A DNA stretch of 64,000 bases from Chitinophagaceae bacterium (GTDB lineage: Bacteria; Bacteroidota; Bacteroidia; Chitinophagales; Chitinophagaceae), in NCBI GenBank assembly GCA_022843585.1, contig JALHNJ010000007.1, positions 62,001-126,000 on the forward strand, written 5' to 3'. Of the stretch, positions 1 to 7,316 are shown one piece after another (the stretch's first letter is position 1; each line of letters starts with the position of its first letter). A model generated the notes under the pieces. That model saw only the letters and a program-made list of their open reading frames with translations. It searched no databases and had not been told where the DNA came from. Both the position numbers and the translations under genes were made by a program.

Positions 1-272
1 ATGCTGGCCGGGTAGCCACCGGCGAAATTGGATTAGTGAAAAAAGATATTGTGTACTCCGGCGATGTATTAAATGCTACAGCTCGTATGGTTGCCTTGTG
101 TAATCATTACAAAGCTGATTTGCTGATTTCAGATATGCTATTTGAAAAACTTAAAACAAATAGTAACTATCAGTTTCAGTATGTAGATAGCCCGGATTTG
201 CGGGGCAAGCAGGCTAAACTCGGATTATATAGTGTAACAAAAAAAATCACCCCTTCACATAATCATAAATAG
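1..272 (+). CDS. Adenylate/guanylate cyclase, class III, C-terminal fragment
   Basis: Only the last ~89 codons are in the window. The reading frame is open from base 3, so the gene starts upstream of base 1. The visible part has the end of a class III nucleotide cyclase catalytic domain: an AGRVATGEIG strand, then VYSGDVLNATARM, which corresponds to the conserved substrate-binding segment with Asn and Arg (N..AR), then the usual closing LRGKQAKLGLYSV. Such enzymes make cAMP or cGMP, or act as degenerate sensors. The N-terminal domains that would tell which are not visible. Its stop lies inside the 3' end of the convergent ppk gene (26-bp tail-to-tail overlap). A GTG at 36 is internal and is not a real start. 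Confidence 0.8.
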   Translation, partial: AGRVATGEIGLVKKDIVYSGDVLNATARMVALCNHYKADLLISDMLFEKLKTNSNYQFQYVDSPDLRGKQAKLGLYSVTKKITPSHNHK

Positions 273-2331
273 CTTGCTGTGCTGCCAATGGCAAGCCATC
301 GGAACTTACCCGTTCGTTTTCGAGATTGTTACTCAATAAAACTGCCTTACGGTTATCTTGTAATTGCAGTTGTAGTATATGTTCAATCTCAGCTTGCAAC
401 GATTTGTCATAAATCGGGAAAACAACTTCAATACGACTATGGAGATTTCGGTTCATCCAGTCGGCACTTCCCATATAATATTCAGGTTCTCCATCGTTAT
501 GAAATACAAATACCCTTGCATGTTCCAGATACCTGTCAACAATGCGCCGGACTTTAATATTCTCACTTTGTCCGGTTACACCTGGCGCCAAACTACAAAT
601 ACTTCGTACCAACAGATCTACCTGTACTCCTGCCCTGCTGGCTTCGTATAGTTTTTCTATCATGGCTCTTTCCTGCAGGTTGTTCAACTTAATAATTATC
701 CGTGCGGATCTTCCTTTCGATGCGTTCTTAATTTCACGGTCAATCAGTTTATTAAACCGCTTGATCATATTGAACTGTGAAACCAACAAATGTTTAAATG
801 AAATCTTCCCATACAAAACAGGCTGTGTTCTTGATTGCAGATACACAAACAATTGCTCCAGCTCATCTGCAAATTCAGGCTGTGTAGTAAAAAGAACATG
901 GTCGGTATAAAAACGTCCGGTTGATTCATTAAAATTACCAGTGGCCATAAAAGAATAATTCTTCCATTGCTTGCCTGCCTGCCGGTCAGGCAGGTTCTCC
1001 CATCTTTTTACCAGCGCCACTTTTGCATGCACTTTTAAACCCGGTATGCTGTTGATGATCTTTATGCCCGCTGCTTTCATTTTCTTACTCCACTTCAGGT
1101 TATTGGCCTCATCAAACCTGGCTTTTAATTCCACGAACACAGTCACTTTTTTACCATTTTTAGCAGCACTGATCAGCGCATTTACAATATGCGAATCCGC
1201 AGCTACCCGGTACAGTGTAACATATATTTCTTTTACCCCCGGATCTATTGCTGCCTCATTAAAAAACCGGAGTATATAGTTATAAGAGTGATAAGGCAAG
1301 TGCAGCATTTTTTCTTTCGCAGCAATACTCTGAAAAATGGAATGATGAGTATCAAACTCCGGGTGCAGAACCGGCGACCAGTTAGTATAGGTAAGCTTCC
1401 CTTTTACAGGATTTGGTAAGCTTCCCAAATCTTTTAGATTATGATAGCGGCCACCTTCTACCATTTCTTCTTTACGAAGAAGAAAATATTTTTGAACAAA
1501 ATCTCTTACCTCTGCAGGCATTGCGCTATCATATAATAAACGGGTAGCATGCCCTACTTCTCTTTTCTCTAATTGTTTTTCTATTTTTTCGGCAAGGTCG
1601 CCAATAAATTCATCCTCCAGGTTCATCTCAGCATCACGGGTCAATTTTATACTCCATGCTCCGTGAATAAGGACAGCTGGAAAAATTTCTTGTAAATTTT
1701 CCCGGATGACCTCATCCAAAAACAAGAGATAATTGTCATTGCCAAGCATAGGTAGTTCCGAAAAGCGGGGCAAATTAGAAGAGGGAATATTTAATACCGC
1801 ATACTGATGTTTACCGGGTTGGTCTGCTGGTTCTATATCTACAATAAAATACAACGCATTGTTCTCCAAAAAAACATTGGGCTGATTTTCTTTTTGGAGC
1901 AATACGGGTTGCAGAAACGATAATACTTTAGATAGAAAATATTCCCGTATTGTTTCTTTATGTTCTGGCCGTATAGGCTCTCCGTAATAAAGGAAGATAT
2001 TATTTTGTTGTAATTCCGGGATAATCTCCTGGCTTAAAATGCGGCCAAATTCTTTCTGGTGACTGAGCACTGCATCCTGCACCTGCTGCACCAATTCTTT
2101 CGGGTATTCATCCCGCAACGATATTTTTTTTGCATCAATACTGGTAAAGGCAAAAATAGACGGCATCCGAACCCTGAAAAACTCATCCAGGTTAGATGAA
2201 AAAATGGATAGAAAAGAGATTCGGCTATACAAGGGCACCGTTTTATCCGCTGCTTCCATCAATACCCGTTTATTAAAACTAAGCCAGCTTAAATCCCGGT
2301 TTAAAAAAACATACTTATTATCATCTGCCAT
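247..2331 (-). CDS. ppk1: Polyphosphate kinase 1
   Basis: 694 aa, the normal PPK1 length. It polymerises the gamma-phosphate of ATP into polyphosphate through a phospho-histidine intermediate. Visible hallmarks are the N-terminal NRDLSWLSFNKRVL segment, the catalytic-His segment GLKVHAKVAL, the MATGNFNESTGRFYTDH motif and the second His region EHARVFVFHNDG near residue 590. An oddity lies between RWEN and the NYSFMATGN strand: an extra loop (NLPDRQAGKQ) encoded by an almost perfect palindrome at 974-994, which matches palindromes found between genes at 32.6 kb. The frame is kept and no catalytic motif is touched. The start ATG at 2331 is followed directly by the conserved N-terminus. The gene is monocistronic in appearance, convergent with the cyclase and without a partner phosphatase (ppx) in the window. 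Confidence 0.95.
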   Translation of the reverse strand: MADDNKYVFLNRDLSWLSFNKRVLMEAADKTVPLYSRISFLSIFSSNLDEFFRVRMPSIFAFTSIDAKKISLRDEYPKELVQQVQDAVLSHQKEFGRILSQEIIPELQQNNIFLYYGEPIRPEHKETIREYFLSKVLSFLQPVLLQKENQPNVFLENNALYFIVDIEPADQPGKHQYAVLNIPSSNLPRFSELPMLGNDNYLLFLDEVIRENLQEIFPAVLIHGAWSIKLTRDAEMNLEDEFIGDLAEKIEKQLEKREVGHATRLLYDSAMPAEVRDFVQKYFLLRKEEMVEGGRYHNLKDLGSLPNPVKGKLTYTNWSPVLHPEFDTHHSIFQSIAAKEKMLHLPYHSYNYILRFFNEAAIDPGVKEIYVTLYRVAADSHIVNALISAAKNGKKVTVFVELKARFDEANNLKWSKKMKAAGIKIINSIPGLKVHAKVALVKRWENLPDRQAGKQWKNYSFMATGNFNESTGRFYTDHVLFTTQPEFADELEQLFVYLQSRTQPVLYGKISFKHLLVSQFNMIKRFNKLIDREIKNASKGRSARIIIKLNNLQERAMIEKLYEASRAGVQVDLLVRSICSLAPGVTGQSENIKVRRIVDRYLEHARVFVFHNDGEPEYYMGSADWMNRNLHSRIEVVFPIYDKSLQAEIEHILQLQLQDNRKAVLLSNNLENERVSSDGLPLAAQQAIYDYVKG
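974..994. repeat. CCTGCCTG palindrome inserted inside ppk1
   Basis: Arms CCTGCCTG (974-981) and CAGGCAGG (987-994) with a 5-nt centre form a GC-rich hairpin in an AT-rich gene. The same palindrome type occurs twice in the intergenic region near 32.61-32.67 kb. In ppk it encodes LPDRQAG in frame. Confidence 0.8.
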
Positions 2332-2538
2332 ACTGTGGAAAGGTTTATGGACTAAGATAATGGATTAAGCGAATATTTCTATAATCATTGTACAGAATCT
2401 GTTTTTAGCGGCTGAAAGGTTAATTTTTAGCCAGAATCCAGTTCTTTTCATTTGAAAATTCCTAATGTGATCTATACCTGATTAAAGTCAGTATAAGGGA
2501 CAGGCATAAATAATAACTTGCAGCTATTAAAAAGGTAA

Positions 2539-2919
2539 ATGGATAAAGCAATACTTATATTTTTAAGCCTGTTACTATTAAACAGTACTACTGAATTGCA
2601 CCAGTTGTGGAAATTACCTTTATTATCCCGGCATTACCAGGAGCATTGTAAAAAAGATCCGACCCTGAACTTTTTTACATTTCTCAAAATTCATTACTCA
2701 AACCATATTGGCCATAAAGACAATGATGATGGTAAGGACCGGGAGCTTCCTTTTAAGTCAACAGGGACAATTGCGCATACTGATATTTCTGATTTTACAA
2801 TAAAGTTGATCCTGTCTTCTGATTCGAACAACAATTTTCCTGTAGCAAATACTTACCATCCCGAAGGCATACTTTGCCATAAAGCATTTTCTATTTTCCA
2901 TCCTCCCCGCTTCAGTTGA
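2539..2919 (+). CDS. Conserved hypothetical protein, N-terminal hydrophobic segment
   Basis: 126 aa. Residues 4-15 are strongly hydrophobic (a signal or membrane anchor), followed by a polar body containing TELHQLWKLPLLSRHYQEH and LPFKSTGTIAH, and ending in FHPPRFS. I recall similarly built small proteins in Bacteroidota genomes near metal-efflux or redox genes, but no efflux gene is present here, so the function is unknown. The body is His/Asp rich (HIGHKDNDDGKD), which could bind metal; this is inference only. A perfect hairpin (2940-2963) separates it from the next gene, with which it may be co-transcribed. Confidence 0.55.
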   Translation: MDKAILIFLSLLLLNSTTELHQLWKLPLLSRHYQEHCKKDPTLNFFTFLKIHYSNHIGHKDNDDGKDRELPFKSTGTIAHTDISDFTIKLILSSDSNNNFPVANTYHPEGILCHKAFSIFHPPRFS

Positions 2920-2939
2920 TTATGTTTTAATAGGTATTA

Positions 2940-2963
2940 CACAACAGCTTAAATACTGTTGTG
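2940..2963 (+). terminator. Hairpin between two small genes (possible weak terminator)
   Basis: Perfect 8-bp stem CACAACAG/CTGTTGTG with an 8-nt loop. No T-run follows, so it may be an mRNA processing or stability element rather than a terminator. Confidence 0.45.
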
Positions 2964-2989
2964 CATTTCTAATATTTAATATTATAACA

Positions 2990-3511
2990 ATGAATGAAGC
3001 ACAAATTCACCTGGCGTTAAATCATGCGCCATTATTTCTATCTGCTTTTGGTGGAGTCCTGTTAATACTTGGAATGACCAGAAAAAATAATTCTTTCAAG
3101 CAACTCTCCTTATACCTGTTGGTATTAGCCGCCATTTTTACAGTCCCTGTTTTTCTTACCGGCGAAGGAACAGAAGAGATGGTAGAAAATAGTCCCGGCA
3201 TCAATGAGGCAATGATAGAACAGCATGAGGACATGGCAAAAATTGCCCTAATTGTTATTTGTATCAGCGGTGCTGTAGCGTTGATTGGGCTACTTTTTAA
3301 GAAAAATGCTGGGCTATCAAAATTAGTTTTCGTAAGTGTTCTCTTTCTTTCTTTTGCCTCTTTCGGCACAATGGCACAAACAGCACATCTAGGCGGTTTA
3401 ATCAGGCACAGTGAGTTGCAGAATGCTACGCCAACTGTGAGTGAAGGAGCAGAAAACAATAAGAATGTTGAAGGAACAAATAAGAACAATAATAATGACG
3501 ATGATGATTAA
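2990..3511 (+). CDS. Four-helix membrane protein, DUF2231-like
   Basis: 173 aa with about four transmembrane helices: near residues 13-27, 38-57, 82-101 and 108-127. The first helix follows IHLALNHAPLF and the last is followed by AHLGGLIRHSE, so conserved His residues face the membrane boundaries. This layout resembles small heme-binding or DUF2231-type membrane proteins. I infer a redox or electron-transfer related role, but no enzyme partner is adjacent. The C-terminal 30 residues are a low-complexity Asn/Asp tail (NKNNNNDDDD). A strong hairpin terminator follows the stop at 3521-3546. Confidence 0.6.
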   Translation: MNEAQIHLALNHAPLFLSAFGGVLLILGMTRKNNSFKQLSLYLLVLAAIFTVPVFLTGEGTEEMVENSPGINEAMIEQHEDMAKIALIVICISGAVALIGLLFKKNAGLSKLVFVSVLFLSFASFGTMAQTAHLGGLIRHSELQNATPTVSEGAENNKNVEGTNKNNNNDDDD

Positions 3512-3520
3512 CCAAATTAT

Positions 3521-3550
3521 AAAAGAGAGGAATGTTCCTCTCTTTTATTT
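3521..3550 (+). terminator. Intrinsic terminator after the DUF2231-like gene
   Basis: AAAAGAGAGGAA (3521-3532) pairs with TTCCTCTCTTTT (3535-3546), then T-rich sequence. The arms are A/T flanked, so it can work in both directions. Confidence 0.8.
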
Positions 3551-3634
3551 TGTATAACAGTAAGGATATAGTTGGAAAAGCACAGAAACATAATTTATAC
3601 CTTTAAACATGTTTCTTAATTCTAAAATTATTAT

Positions 3635-3948
3635 ATGCCAGATCTAAGAAGTATACAAACAGAAGTTGACACAAGCTATTTATATAAAAAATCAGCTGAA
3701 AAAGAAGAGGATAAAACTATATCAGAAATTTTCAGCAGATGAGTGAGATTGAACATGGTCATGCAATTGCCTTCTTACAAAAACTTAATCTTTCTGAAAG
3801 CAATATGCCCTCCCCTTCTTTTCGGGTAAAGGCCCTCAACCGTATCGGTAAAATTTTTGGTTATGATTATGTGCTTGGCGTATTAATGGATACAGAAAAG
3901 AGTCTATCCAATTCTATTAAAAATCTTAAAAGAAAACGAATCAGGCAG
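3635..3948 (+). pseudogene. Decayed ferritin-like domain of a VIT1/CCC1-type iron/manganese transporter
   Basis: Two overlapping frames together give one rubrerythrin-like domain. Frame one starts at ATG 3635 (MPDLRSIQTEVDTSYLY) and stops at TGA 3740-3742. Frame two continues through QQMSEIEHGHAIAFLQKL to YDYVLGVLMDTEKSLSNSI. Adding one T to the TTTT tract at 3729-3732 joins the two as EIFQQMSEIEHGHA, so a single-base loss in a homopolymer explains the break. The EIEHGH segment is the iron-ligand helix of ferritin-like domains, and the GYDYVLGVLMDTEKS segment is the linker that in full-length proteins leads to the VIT1/CCC1 membrane domain. That membrane part is missing: similarity ends just before the rimO stop codon (3949). 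A separate short gene starting at ATG 3739 is possible but less likely. Confidence 0.65.
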
Positions 3949-5271
3949 TCACCGGATCAGAATCACTTCACCTTCCAAATCGTAATCGTAAGCTTTGGTG
4001 ATCTTTACATTCACAAATTCACCAATAGGTAATTTACTTTTGGAGTGAATGACCACTTCATTATCAACTTCCACGGAGTCAAACTCGGTACGGCCAAGAT
4101 AGCGACCCGCTTCTTTTTTATCGATCAGTACTTTAAATTCTTTGCCTACTTTTTCCTGGTTCAATTCCAGCGAAATTTCCTGCTGCACTTCCATTACCTC
4201 TTGTGCTCTTCTTTCTTTCTCCTCGTTCGGCACATCATCAATTAATGAATAACCGCTGGTACCTTCTTCATGCGAATAAGTGAAGATGCCCATCCGGTCA
4301 AAGCGTTGACGCTGTAAGAATCCTTTTAACTCCTCTACATCATCTTCTGTCTCTCCCGGAAATCCCGCAATCAATGTTGTGCGTAAACAAATACCGGGAA
4401 CCTTTTCACGGATGGCGGCTATAAGATCTTCCATTTCTTCACGGGTAATCTGCCGCTTCATAGCTTTCAACATATTGTTGGCCGCATGTTGCAATGGCAT
4501 GTCGAGGTAATTACAGATATTCTCTCTATCCCGCATTACATCCAATATCTCTAATGGAAATTTAGAAGGATAGGCATAATGAAGCCGGATCCAAACCAGT
4601 CCTTCAATATCTGCCAGTCTATTCAACAGGTCAGGCAACATTCTCTTTTTATAAATATCGAGACCATAATAAGTCAGTTCTTGTGCGATCAGCATTATTT
4701 CCTTCACACCTTTCCTGACAAGACTTTCAGCTTCCTTCACCAACTCTTCTATCGGTCTGCTTACATGCTGCCCTCTCATTAATGGAATGGCGCAAAAAGC
4801 ACAGGTACGGTTACAACCTTCTGAAATTTTGAGGTACGCATAATGCTGTGGAGTAGCCAGCAATCTTTCCCCAATCAATTCCATTTTATAGTCGGCCTCA
4901 AATTGCTTTAAAATGAGGGGCAATTCCATCGTTCCGAAATACGCATCTACTTCCGGTATTTCTGCTTCCAGGTTGTTTTTATATCGTTCGCTCAAACAAC
5001 CAGTGACATATACCTTGTCCAACTTACCTCTTCGTTTTAGTTCAACCTGGTCAAGAATGGTATTGATACTTTCCTCTTTAGCTTTATCAATAAAGCCGCA
5101 AGTATTCACCACAACAATGTTGTGATCCGATTTCTTATTCTCATGCACCACATCGATTTCGTTAGCCAGCAACTGTCCGCTCAGCACTTCGCTATCCACC
5201 ATGTTTTTGCTGCACCCAAGGGTGATGATGTTTACCTTATCTCTTTTTAGTGTTTTTGTTTTCATTCCCAT
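3949..5271 (-). CDS. rimO: Ribosomal protein S12 methylthiotransferase RimO
   Basis: 440 aa. A radical-SAM methylthiotransferase that adds a methylthio group to a conserved Asp of ribosomal protein uS12. The N-terminal MTTase domain carries the three cluster cysteines C20 (ITLGCSKN), C58 and C92. The radical-SAM cluster is C153-x3-C157-x2-C160 (CNRTCAFC). A TRAM domain follows near residues 370-440. The TLGCSKN start distinguishes RimO from MiaB. It lies 19 bp downstream of ftsY on the same strand, so it is probably the last gene of the rpmB-rpmG-DUF4295-ftsY-rimO block, a ribosome/translation-linked cluster. Its stop abuts the decayed ferritin remnant on the other strand. Confidence 0.95.
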   Translation of the reverse strand: MGMKTKTLKRDKVNIITLGCSKNMVDSEVLSGQLLANEIDVVHENKKSDHNIVVVNTCGFIDKAKEESINTILDQVELKRRGKLDKVYVTGCLSERYKNNLEAEIPEVDAYFGTMELPLILKQFEADYKMELIGERLLATPQHYAYLKISEGCNRTCAFCAIPLMRGQHVSRPIEELVKEAESLVRKGVKEIMLIAQELTYYGLDIYKKRMLPDLLNRLADIEGLVWIRLHYAYPSKFPLEILDVMRDRENICNYLDMPLQHAANNMLKAMKRQITREEMEDLIAAIREKVPGICLRTTLIAGFPGETEDDVEELKGFLQRQRFDRMGIFTYSHEEGTSGYSLIDDVPNEEKERRAQEVMEVQQEISLELNQEKVGKEFKVLIDKKEAGRYLGRTEFDSVEVDNEVVIHSKSKLPIGEFVNVKITKAYDYDLEGEVILIR

Positions 5272-5290
5272 TTATCTACCAGTTGGCAGA

Positions 5291-6256
5291 TTATTTACTT
5301 TCTAAATTAAACAAACTGTCTACAAACTCATGCTTATCGAATACCAGTAAATCTTCCATTTTCTCACCTACTCCTATAAACTTCACGGGTATTTTAAATT
5401 GATTGGCGATGGCTAAGACAACACCACCTTTTGCCGTCCCATCCAGCTTGGTTATAGCCAATGCTGATACATCTGTTGTTGCCGTAAAATGCTTTGCTTG
5501 CTCCAATGCATTCTGTCCTGTAGAACCATCTAATACTAAAAGCACTTCGTGAGGTGCATCTGGTATTGTCTTCTGAATCACCCGTTTAATTTTTCCCAGT
5601 TCATCCATTAAGTGAGCCTTATTATGCAAACGCCCAGCTGTATCTATCAGCACTACATCGCTTTGCTTTGCCACTGCACTTTGCACTGTGTCGAAGGCAA
5701 CCGCAGCCGGATCGCTGCCCATATCTTGTTTTACGATCGGCACACCAACTCTTTCACTCCAGATCGTTAACTGGTCAACAGCGGCGGCTCTAAATGTATC
5801 GGCCGCACCCAGCAAAACACTCTTTCCAGCCTTTTTAAAATTATAAGCTAGTTTGCCGATAGTAGTTGTCTTTCCAACACCATTCACACCCACTACTAAT
5901 ATAATATAAGGCTTTGTTGGTAAATCAGAATCAAAAGCATAACTATTTGATTCAGGCGCATCTACCAACATTGATTCAATTTCTTCCTGTAGCATTTTAT
6001 TGAGTTCGGATGAACCCATGTACTTGTCTTTTGCTACCCTCTTTTCAATTCGTTCAATGATCTTTACCGTTGTTTCAATCCCAACATCCGCACCTACCAA
6101 TGCCTCTTCCAGGTTGTCAAGCACTTCTTCATCAACCGTACTTTTGCCGGCTATGGCCTTGGTTATTTTAGCCAGAAATCCTTCCTTGGTTTTTTGTAAC
6201 CCCTGGTCCAGGCTTTCCTTTTCTTTTTTGCCGAATAATTTATTGAAGAATCCCAT
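5291..6256 (-). CDS. ftsY: Signal recognition particle receptor FtsY
   Basis: 321 aa. GTPase receptor that docks SRP-ribosome complexes at the inner membrane for co-translational insertion. The short N-terminus (MGFFNKLFGKKEKE) is an amphipathic membrane-targeting type without the long acidic A domain of E. coli. The N domain is residues ~20-100. The G domain has the P-loop GVNGVGKTTT (123-132), DTFRAAA (153-159), DTAGR (205-209) and TKLDGTAKGG near 270. All catalytic elements are present. The partner Ffh is not in the window. It is preceded by a ~150-bp spacer that carries a dispersed repeat and followed closely by rimO. Confidence 0.96.
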   Translation of the reverse strand: MGFFNKLFGKKEKESLDQGLQKTKEGFLAKITKAIAGKSTVDEEVLDNLEEALVGADVGIETTVKIIERIEKRVAKDKYMGSSELNKMLQEEIESMLVDAPESNSYAFDSDLPTKPYIILVVGVNGVGKTTTIGKLAYNFKKAGKSVLLGAADTFRAAAVDQLTIWSERVGVPIVKQDMGSDPAAVAFDTVQSAVAKQSDVVLIDTAGRLHNKAHLMDELGKIKRVIQKTIPDAPHEVLLVLDGSTGQNALEQAKHFTATTDVSALAITKLDGTAKGGVVLAIANQFKIPVKFIGVGEKMEDLLVFDKHEFVDSLFNLESK

Positions 6257-6273
6257 TTGCTTTTATTTTGTTT

Positions 6274-6335
6274 CTCGCAAAGACGCTTAGCCGCAAAATT
6301 CAAATTCGCCAATAACGAGTTTGCGCCTTTGCGAG
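6274..6335. repeat. CTCGCAAAG inverted repeat, copy 1
   Basis: CTCGCAAAGACGC at 6274-6286 is answered by GCGCCTTTGCGAG at 6323-6335 (12 of 13 pair). The stretch 6274-6298 is the reverse complement, with one mismatch in 25, of 21321-21345. Further copies are at 26.3 kb and, partial, at 26.88 kb. It sits in the spacer between the DUF4295 gene and ftsY. Confidence 0.8.
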
Positions 6336-6409
6336 CCAATTGGATTTAAACAACAAAAGCCATCCGTTTTGTCACGAATAGCTTTCGAATATAATTACCT
6401 AACGCAAAA

Positions 6410-6583
6410 TTACTTTTGAGCTAAGAAGTCTTTCACTTTGTCTTTGTGAATGATCTGCTCTTTAAAAGTGTAAGCACCTGTTTTAGGGCTGCGTACAGCC
6501 TTGATCACCTTTGTCCAGTTCTTTGCTTCGGCTGATGCCTTAAGGTCTTTTACTTTTGCGTTCTTTGAAGCTGCTTTTGCCAT
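6410..6583 (-). CDS. DUF4295 small ribosomal protein (bL38)
   Basis: 57 aa, MAKAASKNAKVKDLKASAEA followed by a body with KAVRSPKTGAYTFKEQ and ending KVKDFLAQK. This is the DUF4295 family, restricted to Bacteroidota and normally encoded directly after rpmB and rpmG, as here. The family has been recognised in Bacteroidota ribosome structures as an extra large-subunit protein (bL38); I state this from memory. The ATG at 6581-6583 is 2 bp downstream of the rpmG stop, so translation is tightly coupled. It is highly basic with no signal peptide. A dispersed repeat follows before ftsY. Confidence 0.88.
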   Translation of the reverse strand: MAKAASKNAKVKDLKASAEAKNWTKVIKAVRSPKTGAYTFKEQIIHKDKVKDFLAQK

Positions 6584-6585
6584 GA

Positions 6586-6768
6586 TTACTTGATTTCTTT
6601 ATGAACAGTTACTTTTTTCAAAATTGGATTGAACTTTTTAAGTTCTAACCTTTCAGGGTTATTCTTTTTATTTTTTACAGTGATGTAACGGCTGGTGCCG
6701 GGCTTACCACTTGTTTTGTGTTCGGTACATTCTAAAATTACCTGTACACGACTTCCTTTCTTTGCCAT
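6586..6768 (-). CDS. rpmG: 50S ribosomal protein L33
   Basis: 60 aa, with the L33 core [18 protein letters not shown] then [20 protein letters not shown]. Only one cysteine (in LECTEH) is present, so this is the zinc-free (C-minus) form. It lies between rpmB (22-bp gap) and the DUF4295 gene (2-bp gap), the standard Bacteroidota order. Confidence 0.95.
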   Translation of the reverse strand: MAKKGSRVQVILECTEHKTSGKPGTSRYITVKNKKNNPERLELKKFNPILKKVTVHKEIK

Positions 6769-6790
6769 GATTATTAAACTTTAAATTCGA

Positions 6791-7027
6791 TTAGATTTTT
6801 TCACCCTGAGCTCTTAGCTCTTTTACTACGCTAAGAAGTCCATTCTTATTAATAGTACGAAGTGCAGTAGTTGATAATTTCAACGTAATCCACTTATCTT
6901 CTTCGGCAAGGTAAAAACGCTTCTTCTGCAAATTCGGCAAAAAGCGACGCTTTGTTTTGATGTTCGAGTGAGAAACTTTGTTTCCACCTATCGGAACTTT
7001 ACCTGTAACCTGACAAACTCTGGCCAT
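6791..7027 (-). CDS. rpmB: 50S ribosomal protein L28
   Basis: 78 aa, starting [20 protein letters not shown] and containing [17 protein letters not shown], the L28 hallmark. It is the first gene of the block: a consensus TAnnTTTG -7 element lies ~23 bp upstream of its ATG. The single N-terminal Cys shows it is the zinc-free form. Confidence 0.95.
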   Translation of the reverse strand: MARVCQVTGKVPIGGNKVSHSNIKTKRRFLPNLQKKRFYLAEEDKWITLKLSTTALRTINKNGLLSVVKELRAQGEKI

Positions 7028-7049
7028 AATTGATACTTTTTTCGGACGG

Positions 7050-7057
7050 CAAAGGTA
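7050..7057 (-). promoter_or_regulatory. -7 promoter element for rpmB operon
   Basis: On the minus strand TACCTTTG is an exact match to the Bacteroidota -7 consensus TAnnTTTG, 22 bp before the rpmB start. I could not see a clear -33 TTG at the usual spacing. Confidence 0.6.
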
Positions 7058-7236
7058 AGGGAAAGAAATTGATAATTAAGAAGGATTAATGAAAATTTTA
7101 GGCCTAGTCCGTCCGGCTTTTACCCACAGGCTGTGGAAACCGGTTTTACCTTGAATTTCAACGGCTAAAATACAGATTTTGAGCCCGACAGCCAATGGAA
7201 TATGTTCTAAAGCTGGCTATATCATTCCATCTCTCC

Positions 7237-7269
7237 TTTTGCCCAATTGCTTGTTTTCAAATAACTTCG
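7237..7269 (+). promoter_or_regulatory. Probable promoter of lipoamide dehydrogenase
   Basis: TTTTG (7237-7241), a 20-nt spacer, then TAACTTCG (7262-7269), one mismatch from TAnnTTTG. The 5' UTR would be ~45 nt to the ATG at 7317. This supports the downstream start over the upstream in-frame ATG at 7179. Confidence 0.5.
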
Positions 7270-7316
7270 CCACTCCAATCGAAGATTTAAACACTAAAAT
7301 CCCAAATCAAATCAAT

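Noticed and set aside
3739-4032. Separate 97-aa plus-strand gene
   Set aside because: Its C-terminal third is read antisense through the rimO coding end, and its N-terminal part continues the frame of the upstream ferritin-like fragment; better described as a pseudogene.
7179-7316. N-terminal extension of lipoamide dehydrogenase
   Set aside because: The 46 extra residues do not fit the family, and a promoter-like TTTTG/TAACTTCG lies within this stretch.
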